From Leptasterias polaris (Eukaryota > Echinodermata > Asteroidea > Forcipulatida > Asteriidae), in contig JAZGTN010000059.1 of the NCBI GenBank assembly GCA_037783415.1, positions 806,001 to 870,000 on the forward strand: a stretch of DNA of 64,000 nt. Direction: 5' to 3'. A model generated the notes under the pieces. The model had not been told where the DNA came from. It ran no database searches and saw only the letters and a list, made by a program, of their open reading frames with translations. Of the stretch, positions 48,101 through 60,700 are shown piece by piece; the first letter of the stretch is position 1, and each line of letters opens with the position of its first letter. A program made the position numbers and the translations under genes.

Positions 48101-50956
48101 ATAATACATTTATAATTTACCATATCTGTCATAAATGAAACTCTTGCCACCAAATAATCAAATTTGGTGGACATTGTTAAGAATGATAATATGAGACAAA
48201 GTAAATATTGTACAACACATTGAAAAGATACAAGGTGATGTGGTGCATAATGCTGCCAGACCATGCCAGAAACACTGGGCAAGCCCCTTGTCTTTATTAC
48301 TGGGTTCTTTTACGTGCATTACAACACAACACATGGGACCTGTGACTTTATGTCCCATCTGAAGGACGAACAAATATTAGTGAAGTGCCTTGCTCAAAGA
48401 CAAGAGCGGGACTCGAACCCACACTCAAGAGTTTAAGTCATGGTGCGTCAGACCCCTCGTTAAGTCACTTTGTAGAAAGTACCTTAATATTATTACACTC
48501 AGTCACTACTACATGTACACAGTTTTACTATCATCTGTTTTTAAAGAGGTGAATACAAATGAAATCTACATTGACAGTATTTTTACAAAATGTAAACCGA
48601 GCGTAAAATCTTACCTTGTGTGAGGTACTTCTTGACAATCATTTCGTTCTGTTGCTGGTCTCTTCCGGCAATAACTAAATAATTCTCTGAGCTGATAAAC
48701 CAGTAAAACTTCTCAAACCTAAACAAAGAGGGAAGAACAAAAGCAGAGGAGGTTTGAGACTGGTCCCCTGTCTCTATCCATAAGGATAAAAACAGGCACC
48801 GGTCTTACAAACCCAATGGTTTTAATGGAGTTCCATGCTTTGATGTAAGCTTTCACATCTGCGTTTATGATTGGTACATAATACATTATGACAGCTCATG
48901 CTTCATGAAGTATGACACATGCTGTACTTGTCAGGGTGGGGTTAGGGTGGGGTTATTGAAAAGTGAAAATTCATGAATCTAGATCTAGAGATGAAGCCCC
49001 GGAATTTACAAATTGTTACATTGTACAGGTTTATAGCTTCTCTGCAGCCATCAATGGCCCTTGACATGAAGATATGAAGAGAAAAGTAAGTGGCATGGAG
49101 GGGACGAAGGTGAGATGAGTCTTCTTACCAGTATGTCTTCCTTGTTTTATTGATGCTAGCCACAGTTGCTACATCTTTCAATGCTTGCTTTGTCTTGCGT
49201 TCAGCTGACTTAATGGCCTGTCAGATGCAGGAAAATTTACGTGATTAGTATTTACTAGAAATTGACGATGCAATCAAAGAGTATTTCAATTTATGAACTT
49301 TGTGGGAATCAACTTGTATGTGTAAACGACTCATTGTCTAAAATGTGCACTTAACGGTATTGGGGGACATGGGGACCATGAGTCCCACAATGGAGTAACC
49401 AAGATTATTGTGATGATGATTTAAGGTGTATTGGATCAACATATGCCTCCAGAATCAACTTGTATGTGTAAACGACTCATTGTCTAAAATGTGCACTTAA
49501 CGGTATTGGGGGACATGGGGACCATGAGTCCCACAATGGAGTAACCAAGATCATTGTGATGATGATTTAAGGTGTATTGGATCAACATATGCCTCCAGAA
49601 TCAACTTGTATGTGTAAACGACTCATTGTCTAAAATGTGCACTTAACGGTATTGGGGGACATGGGGACCATGAGTCCCACAATGGAGTAACCAAGATTAT
49701 TGTGATGATGATTTAAGGTGTATTGGATCAACATATGCCTCCAGTCCTTGTAAATTGTGCTTGTCAACTCTTACTTAAATTTTGGGAATGTTGGAACGTA
49801 TACCTTTGGTAATGACTCTTAAAATCATTGGCAATACAAACTTATTTGGTAAGATGTACAACAGCTTTTGATAGTATACAGCATTTAGAGAAACATAAAA
49901 TATATTAGTTTTTATCCCCCAAAATTTTAACCCGAGAAACGTTTCTGTCAGAATCTCAGATTGTGTTTTCGAATTATTCTTCCTGCGTGGACAAAACTGC
50001 TCCGGATATTTGGTGGTATCTGAAAAACGCCACTACCTTTTGAAATGAAATTTTCACACGATAGTTTTATTGCATGTCTACATTTATACAGGATTTATAT
50101 AATCGAACGGTTCCAAAAAACCAAAGGTATACTTTGCCTTTAAGGAATGAGCGAATCATTACATACCTTCTGAGAAGCATCAACAGTTCGCTGTTCCTTC
50201 TTCTTGGAAAACTTCTTCTGATCATAAAACCTAAAGACATAAAAATTATTAACTTGTCAGATGTCTGTAAGTAACAGGTAGAATGCTGATGCTCTAGTAG
50301 TCTAAATTATGTAAAGTACCAATACCTTCTTGCATTGGCGTAAGCAGATAAACCAAGGTCAATGTCAATATAGTTGGACTTGTCTTTCTTCTTTTGCTTC
50401 TTACTGGATTCTTCTTCAACTACTTCATCTTCTTCATCAACTTCATAGGGATCTCTGCAAAGAATAATAACAATAATAATAAAAACAATAACAATAATTA
50501 ATAAACAGGACCTTTATAAAGCGCCTTTTACCAGAGGATGCAAAGCGCTTGAAAAGGAAAGAAGAAAGAAGAGGGAGGCAGACAGCAGAAACTCAGATTA
50601 ATGTGAACAGAGAAAAGATGGATCTTGAGGGTGTTTGTAAAAGCAGTTAGACCAGCAGAATTTCTTACAGGACCAAAAAGTTTATTCAATAGCCGAGAGA
50701 CAGAGACAGGAAAAGCTCGGTCGACAGCCTGAATGTGAGATTTGGAATGTATGTGGTTAGAATTGTAGAGCTTTTCCACATGAATATGATTTTGATTATC
50801 AACTAAACTGCATGGACGAAAGAAACACTTCATGAGAACCTATTTCATAGTGGTAGTTTTCAATAGGTTTGGGGATTTAATTTAATAGTTACTAGCGCCT
50901 TGAGCACTACAGCGCCTTGAGCACCTTTGGTGGATATGTGCGCTTTATAAGTCTTC

Positions 50957-50990
<34 letters not shown>

Positions 50991-51721
50991 TGGTATCCTT
51001 AATTTGTAACATTATGTGCTTTTGTTTTTTTCTTTTCTCCTACAACTTTGTTGATAGTATAAACAATTTTGAGAAAGGATTTCTTCAAAGTACTATGGTT
51101 TGGATAAATTGTTCACCCAAAAATCATTTGAATCTGAAAAATGATTCATACATGAATCAACTCAGATTACTGAGGGTTGGTGTCTGTTTGCGAATGCTGT
51201 GGCCCAGAGATTGCTAAACGTGGATGACAGTTTTCAGCTGTTTTCTCACTAAGTAGAGACTGTATAGACCTTATGCATTGACGTCACCAAGCCACCATCT
51301 TAGAGGTAAACTGATGATGAAACAATGGAAACGCGCTGATTTGTATGTGCGGCACACAAGACTGGCCAATGAGCATCTTCCTTTTGACCTCTATGTGAGG
51401 GCGCCCTACTCAAATGACGTCATATGCATAAGGTCTATTCTGCTGAAACTTTCACATGTGACTTTTATTGTATCTTTCTTGGCCTATAAATAAGTATTAC
51501 AACCCACAAGTGATATAGGAATAAGTTTTATTTAAGGTAATAATGTAAGAACTAACTTGAGTATCATGGTGATATGATTGACGTCAAGTTTAAGACTCTT
51601 GATGGCTAACGCGACGGGGTCTTGCTGAGCTTGAGCTTCATGGATGATGTTATTGATCTCCATCCAGTCAATCTGATTAGCTATAGCACTACGTACAACC
51701 TTGATAGCCTGATCCACCTGT

Positions 51722-51755
<34 letters not shown>

Positions 51756-54700
51756 GTATTAATTTCAACTTACCATCATTCTCAACAACCTTTTCACTGA
51801 CCCGTATTATGTTAAAGATGTTCTGTATCAACTAGTGAAACTTCTTCAGTTTTATTTGTTTTGCAAATTCTGTCCCTTTTGAAATTGAATAAAGTGTTTG
51901 TCAAGTATAAGTCTTGAAAAGTAAAAAATATATAAAAAAGAAAGAAGCCAACCAATCAATCAATCATTCAATCAATTATACTTTTTAAAACATTTTTACA
52001 TCATCGAGCTTTAATTCATTTTAAAATTTCCGAGCCAGGTTTGATATTGTGAGTGTTCCCAGACAGCATTAGTTTTAATGAAATAAACCGGGAACAAAGG
52101 GGGACTCAACAGGTATGTTTTCAATTGTTTTATTATTTATCAATAACAAACTTTGACTTGGCACAACAGTCAAGGGAGGAAACGCAATAAGAAGCCTCTA
52201 AGCTTACCAATGGCAGATTAGTCTCAATCAGCTCTCCCTTCCGCTTGTCAACATCCTGCAAGAAAACATCATCAACAAAACCATCACAACTTGGGAAATA
52301 TCACAACTTTATCCCTAGGTGTAGAGAAGATGATAATGAAATCTCAGTTTTAGACGTGGGAGGAAAACCTGAAATAGGGAAAACCCACGCAATCAAGTTG
52401 GGTCTGAAAACCCTATCAACATGCAAGGCTCAATACAGGGACTATTCCTAAAGCTGCTTTAGTAGAAAATAATGCTATTACAATTGCCTGCTAAGCGAAA
52501 GATAAACAGGACACCAATTACAAATGGCACATGTGACATGGTATTTTGGCCGGTAACCTTAGTCTGGTAAGCATAATTTTGTTGAGCTTGAACTTGAGCC
52601 CAGGACTTGAACTGTGGTCCACAGAGGTGAAAGGCAGTGAATAAACAACTGAGCCAAGCTTAATGCTGTATTGATGCATCAAATTATAAACGGTCACTTG
52701 TTTAAAGAAAAGTAACTATAGGATTTAGAGTTGAAAGACCCAACAGCGGTAGAGGAAGACCAACCTGTGCTTTGGACAGCTGATCAAGACGTTTCTCATG
52801 ATCTTTCTTGACATTATCCAGCTTCTTCAAGGCATCTTTCTCCTGACATCAAAATAATGGAATATCAAATGACTAGAATTAGTGATGAAATTGAAGTATT
52901 TCAAATATTCTAAACAAGGTTTGTTGTTGACATCCAATGACATCATGTTTCAAATTTCACTCTAAAAGAGACCAAATAAAATGGCATTTTAACCCTATTT
53001 AACACGAGGTTATAGAGTTTCAATTTTTCCACCTAATAATATGACTCTATTGTAAAATGAGTTTATCACAAAACCAAATTTGACTTTAGAGCCCCTTTTT
53101 AATAGAACAGAATACTGTGAAATAAAAAGAGACTTATACAATACAAATTAAAAAATATAACAAAACACCAACCTACATCTCTCAGTCAAAGCCCCGACTA
53201 TTAATTTGAATTACCTGTTGAAGAACCTTCACATCAGCTTTCTGACTCTCCAACTTGGAGAAAAATTCATCCACCGCCTGAAATAAAACAAGTCAGTCGC
53301 ATATAATTACAAACCATGAAACAATAACTTAACTATCTTTATAACATATCATCATCATTATCAATCAAGCTTGTACTTTGGGAGCCCAAGCAAGGTCAAA
53401 CCAAGAGGTCAAGGTCACCTGACCTATGTGGACATCCTACACAGGGACACTGGCTTTGTGACAACAGATGAAATATCTACATGCATGAAGGACAGGGAGT
53501 CTGGGGACATTTCTCTTAGACCTCATTGGCCAAGGAAACCACTCGACATAGAAGAATCAACTACAACTTGAACATGGCTTGATGCTCTGTCCTATAATCA
53601 GAGCCACTTTGGCACATACATGTCTCTTTTTGGGGGGTGATATTGTTCGTGTAATTTGCAAAATGATTACCCCACAATGATGATTTTGTGCCACATGTAC
53701 ATGTACAATTCCATCATCAGTGTCTTGATAAGCTAAATGCAAACTCACCTTATTAAAGGACTCAAGCTCAAGGTAAGGGCAGGACTCATGCTGTTTGTAC
53801 AGAAACGGATGATATTCATTGTATCTGTGAACAAGAAACCAAACACAAATTAGAAAATATAGCTGACAAGAGACTTGTAAATAAATAACCACAGCGACCA
53901 CAAACAGCTAACACAAATAGTGTCCACAAACAGCCCCAACAAACAGCAGCCACAAACAGTGCCCACAAACAGCAGCCACAAACGGCGACCACAAACGGCT
54001 GCAAGATTTGACCACTGTACACTCACCCAAAAAGGTCAATTAAAGGTCAAGTCTTGAATTGACATATCCAATATTTCTCATTTTAATATAGTACCTACAT
54101 TTCTATAAAAACAAAATCAACTTTCTTTTTTGCTTTATTTCTTCTCTAGACACTTAAATATTAACAATATGAGCCATGTCTGGGTGCATGGTTATTAAAT
54201 TAAACTATTATGTATTAGTTACTGAAACTTGATGAAAATGTTGACAGTAATGAGTATAATATTAATTTGTATAAAAACCGATTTGTAAAAAGTTTTGTTT
54301 TTTGACAGATTGGTCACTTCGTGGTACAACCCAACAATATGTAGGTACTTTTGTCACTTATAGTCAGCGCAAAAAGATTGGTCTAATTTCATTTCACCAA
54401 ATCGTCAGAGGTCACTCTTGCCAAAGAAATAGATCAAAGAACTATCTAAACTCACGTAAGTAGCTCTGCATCTTCACTTCCAACCACTGCCGTCGGTTTC
54501 TTCTCTTTCTTCTGTATAATGTAGCCCTGAGATTAAAGAAAGAAATGTAGATATCTGTCAGACAATAGACTGGGCAAAGATCATCCATATTCAAACTTCC
54601 ATGACCAAGGTGGTCCCAACCATGTTGAGTTTTACGTGTGCGCGATTCCATTTCTTTAAAACATTTAACAATTACAGCTAAAGCTATGGCTAGATTACGG

Positions 54701-57700
54701 CATCATCATGTGTTGAAATATGGGATGTCCTTAGCTTAGCAACACCCTTAGCAACAGTCATAGCCGTATCCGTAGCCGCCGATTCGGATAAGGCCATATA
54801 CTTTACATCAGGGATACAGGACACTGTTCCTTGCTTTCCAAAGTCTTGCTTGAAAAATCCACAGGCATACTACTCAGGTAGGATTCAAACCCACAAACCA
54901 GAACAAAAAATCAAAAATACCATCGGCTAATAAACAAAATAATACAGATCCGAGAAATCTGGTTTACTACTAAAAGATGTGAAAGGCAGTTTTTAATTAG
55001 TACCTTTTCGTGTGAATGACCCGACTGTTCCATTAACTCTTCAGCTTCCCTAAGGGCCAACAACAGCTTTGGAATTTCTGAAAAATAAAATTGAAAGCTT
55101 CATCAGTTGACTGTAAAATCAAATCAAAACAATCTGATTCTTTAAGTCAGCTATTAAACAGGTTGAAACAAACAATACTGAAATAAGTACAAATGAAACT
55201 TGTGCAATAGAAAATTCTCCAAACGAATTGAATTAATGAAGGTAGATTTACGGAGGCACTATGTAAATAAATATCATTTTGAGTAGTGGTGGCTTTGGGA
55301 AGATCCTTTAGTTAAACCAGCTCTTCTCAGAGCCACCACTACTAAAAAAGATGTATTGACTTGTTGTCAACACAAACCTGCCTTCATTACTTGTTTCCAA
55401 CATGCATAACTTCAAGTTTTACCTTGCTGAATGAACTGCTTATGACATTTGCATCTAATTTCATGAGCCCATTACCTTCATCAATATTGAAGTCTTTGGT
55501 CAATTTGACACCTGCTGGAAATCCTTGTTTGAGCAAACAGTGGTCAATCACAGCTGGCCCGAACACTGGAGGATAAAACAACCAGAAAGCGGCACATGTC
55601 AATTCAATCTGCCTCAGTAGCCATCTTCAAAAAAAATGTTCACAAACTTATTGTACGGTGCTATGAGCAATGGATCAGCACCTGACAAATTTTATGATTG
55701 ATTGATTGATTGACTTTTTTTTTACTTTTCAAAACAAATACTTTATTCATTCACAAAATATACAGAATATACAAAAACAAAGAAAACTTTAAAATTACAT
55801 TAATAGACTAGACATGTCTGTTACAACAACAAAAAGGACAGTAGCTGGGTTTGAAATTACATCCAAAAACACATTAACGATTTCATTAGACGTACGGCAT
55901 GAAACGGAAAGAAACAACATTACAGGATCCATTCAATTTCATTATCAGTGATTTGGAAAATGTTACAGAGACCCCATTTCTTGAGGAAAATGGGAACATT
56001 GTTCTGGAGCTGGTAGTAGTGGTATTCTATTAGGATTTTACTCTTAATACGATATTTCCAGGTTTCTAAACAGTCTTTGTAGTTTGAGTGCACATATAGC
56101 CAGTACACACTAGCTTTGAAGCTGACAATTAATTAGTTAGCTAAATCTATGTTTTCTCTCGGTCGGCCCTTACTGTGGTGGATCAGGCACCAGTATGTTT
56201 CAACATTTAGTGTCAGTTCAGGAAGAAGTTGTCTGATGCACCGATGCAGTAGGTTCAGCGCTGGTTGAATCGATGGGCAATGGAAGAAGAGGTGCAGCAG
56301 GGTTCCTTTTTCCGATTGATTGATTGATTGATTGATTGTTAGGTCAAATGTTCTAACTTGGAAGACAAAATAGAGAGTGTCTACATATGTTTAAGCATTA
56401 AATACATACTGTGGACCTGAGAACAAAAAGAAGTCCTCACAATGTAGGAACTTGAAACACTATGTGGACTTACACATGTTCACACAGTGTTAATTACAGT
56501 GTTAAAGTATAGGATTATTATTAAGTGCACAGAACAAAGGAATGTCAGCCACATGCCTAAAAGGAATATTTATGTTGAATGACATTTGAACTTACCAAAA
56601 TGTGGATTCAGGATTTTCCGGATGAAGTCTCCTTGTTTGCCATTTTCTAAGATTTCCTTCATCCTGTATCCAAAGAGGCAAGAAAAACAGTTTGAGCAAA
56701 TGTGTGCTTAGAAATCCTGACTGACAATTCAATATCAGCCACTGTGGTTTTGAAAGATAGATAAAATATGCCATCCTGCAATATGATATCATGTGGTGAA
56801 TGCATCCACACAGTAGTCAACCCTCCTACTGTCTGACCATTCAATATCATCCACTGTGGGTTAGAATGACAGATAAAGTATCAGCCTAAATTATGATTAT
56901 CATGTGGTAAATTCATATAAAGAGTACACAACCAACCCTCCTACTGTTTCTCCATTCAATATCATCCATTATGGTTTTGATTGATAAACTATTTCAGCAT
57001 GCAATACGACATCATGTGGTGAATGCAGTTACATAGTACACTGTCAACCCTCCTACTATCTGACCATTTAACACCATCCACCATGGCTCTGAATGATAAA
57101 CCATGCCAGCCTGCAGGGTAATGTGGTGAATGCATACACAGTAACACACATGTACAAAGTACCGTAATCTTCGGAATATAGGCCGCGGCTTATACATTGA
57201 TTTTGGCCCTTTTAAACATTTCGGCGGCTTATATCCCGGGCGGCTTATACACCGAGCAATAAAACTTGTTTTTAAAAAGATCGTTTGTAAAATATTTCTG
57301 CAACGAAACAATTTTCTAAAACGAAAAAAATTCCACCAAAACATGGCCTGTGTGATATAGTGATAGTTTTTACGAAATGTTGTTGAAAATCCCAGCTTAT
57401 CTTTTGAGCTGAGGAGTCGTCAAACTTGCGCCCACCATGCTTGCTTCGACTTTCGCTGGTGATCGCTTGCGTGTACCGTACTTAATGAAGCAGGTGACCA
57501 GTGTAGTATCGCCATGCAGTGTTGTTTATTAACGTTGCGTTTTCCATAAATGGTTACAAATCTACGTTCTAACTAGCGTTAGCCATTCAGTAGTTAAGTT
57601 GTTCTAGCCATGGTTGTCTGTCTTCATAATTTTCAAAGCACGAACGTACTTCCCACAGGCCGCTTACCATCCCACTGCCATCCCATAGTATTCATCACCT

Positions 57701-60700
57701 TGACCCCGCGGATGTGCTTGCTCTTTGCTATACTTTATTATCAGGGGATGAAGAAACGGCATGTATAGTGTATCCGTGGGAGCGAGGGTGCAAGGGAAAT
57801 TCCCTTAGTGAGAAATCACCATGTGTTCGGGAAACGTCTAGTCTCGGTTCCAACACGCTCCAGTTGTGTGGTCACGAAAACCTAACCGCTCTCTAAACCG
57901 CTAACACCCCACGAGGGCGCTATCATTCCCGTAACCGCTACCACACCACGACGCTCCATTTGTGTAGTCACGAACCAAGACTATGAAACGTCACGTGCAC
58001 GTGTATAAGAATAAAAAGCGATGCACTAGCTTCAGAGATCGCGCGCAACGTCCTTCAATCGTGGAGGTAAAAACCATTAATTGAGTCGGAACTAGTGAAA
58101 AAGGGCACATAAAAATGTAAAGACGTTCTGTTGTCATGGAATATGAATATTAAATTCAGTGATTTTATCAAACAGTCAAGTCTTGTTTGTTTATAATTGC
58201 TCACTTCCTCCCTGCGGGGTAAAACCGTTTTTCCGCGTTCGAAAAAACTTCACGCGAATATCGAGATCTCGGCAATATTTACCCCAAAATATATCACCAT
58301 TCAAAATTTACGAAAAGAAAATAGACCCACTTAACTGCAGACCATTCTCATAAATTATTTCAATAACGATCGATACATGTTAACTTCAGTACATTTTTAC
58401 TTTAATGCAACGCAAGACGCACTTTGTGGCGATGTACAGTGACTGTTGTGCCGTCCGCTAGTCACTGTACATCACCACAAAGGACCGCCAACACGCACGG
58501 CCCCCCTGTGCGTGCGGTCCTTACTGCGGCTTATACGCCGGGCGGCTTATACACTGACGCATAAATCTTGTTTTGACAAATTCTTGGCATAGCGGCTTAT
58601 ACCGCGGGCGGCCTATATTCCGAAGATTACGGTACATATAAAGAGTACACAACCAACCCTCCTACTGTTTCTCCATTCAATATCATCCATTATGGTTTTG
58701 ATTGATAAACTATTTCAGCATGCAATACGACATCATGTGGTGAATGCAGTTACATAGTACACTGTCAACCCTCCTACTATCTGACCATTTAACACCATCC
58801 ACCATGGCTCTGAATGATAAACCATGCCAGCCTGCGGGGTAATGTGGTGAATGCATTACACAGCAACACACATGTACAAAGTTAGTTCTCAGCACAGTTG
58901 TGCCACCTTACAAGGGTTGGTCAAATCACTGGAAAATGTTACCAAGAGTAAGAGGCCTAACAACAATTTTGTCAAAACTTCTCATGTTTTTCCCAAGCTG
59001 TACTGATTTTAACTTAATCTTCATCAGTAACATTTATTTCAATTCATTACAATAATGCACAATTATGTAGAAATTACACAAGTAATACATTAGCATGGGA
59101 TATGATATATATTTTGTACACAATGATTCAATAGTAATCAGCAAATTAATGACAACATTAAGGTGCAAGGTTAAGCAAAATGCTTTTGTTCCCTAACCTA
59201 TGGACAGACAAACACACAACCAAGGAACTGTAACATGGACAAAGGACAAATGAAGCAGACAAGACAAATGTGATGCCTCATCAATACAACCATCCTTCAG
59301 CATGGATGCTCAAGGCATTGAGACAACAGCTTGGAAGTCGATTGTATAGGATTTTAAAAAATTTTACCCTAGGCCTTCAAGGAATGAATATTATCAAACT
59401 CGGATTGATAAGACTTTACCGATTTGGTTCTGGGAGTGGTTCAGGCTTCTTGGCTATGTCTAGTGGATACTTCTCCCTGACAGCAAACCTTACATCCTCA
59501 CTGTCCTTCCTTGTTCTCAGTAGATTCAAGATGATGTACTCATGGTCTGTTAGGATAACATTACCCTAGTAAGAAACAAAGACAACATATTACAAAGATT
59601 CATCTCAAATTGTACAGAGTGCTCTTACATGGAACCAACAAATAATGTTCTGCAGTTTCAATTCCCAAAATAATTTGTATCATTAGCCTTTTTGAGATAT
59701 GGTGATTACACCATGTTTGTATGTTACTGGTGAAAACGTGTCAGTGAATTTGGTGGGTGATAAGTGACATTTAATAGTTTGTTTGTTTGTTTGTTTACAG
59801 GATCTTCCAAAGAAGGGAAATCAACAAAGCTCCCAAAAGGGGATATAATTGCTAAGATGGCAACAGCCAATCTCCCTCATACAAACATTGGTTTAACATC
59901 TACGATAATAAATTGCACAAGTCAATAAATTTGGATTCAGTAACTAGACGACAAAACTTATTCTTGTCATTGTGAAATCAGCAAAGCATGGCTGGATTCA
60001 AGCCCACAACCTTGTGATTACAAGTCCTGCAGTCTAACCACTAGACCACGGTGACTAGTCACCCAGGCTTAGTAAGAATGGATTAAATTTAAAGGCTTAC
60101 TCTGTCATACAGCTCCACAATAAGATGATATGCAGCCTCATTGGATCCAAACTGCATATCAACAACTCGATCTAAACCCAGCTGACGTAACTGAGTCAAG
60201 CGTCTACTCTTTAGATGTTTCCTGAGTTTCATGCTGAAGTTGGACGGCATGTTACCCTTGGGCCAGTCAAAATCGGTGCTGTTCAGACGGTTTCCAGATT
60301 CAACGAAAAGCATCTCTTTCTGGTCAGTGCTGGGGAGAAAAAAAATCATAAAGAGATCTTAATTTACCATCAGAACGATACCTGTATCACAGGCCTAGAA
60401 TTACATAGAGGTCACGGATGCCATTTTGATGACCAAGCCACCATAACTTGAATTTGAAGCACTAGACTGCATGACCACATCACCGTATTGACCATAACAC
60501 GCTGATTATTGTAATCAGTTTACTAGTGCAGTTCTCAATCCAACAAAATCAAATAAAACAAGCCATTGTGGCGTGTCGTGGCCGAGCGGTCTAGGTCACC
60601 GGACCTAAGCTCTGGTGTAGTCAGCAGCAGAGTGTGGGTTCGATACCCGGTCATGACACTTGTGCCCCTGAGCAAGGCACTTAACCATAATTGCTTCGAA

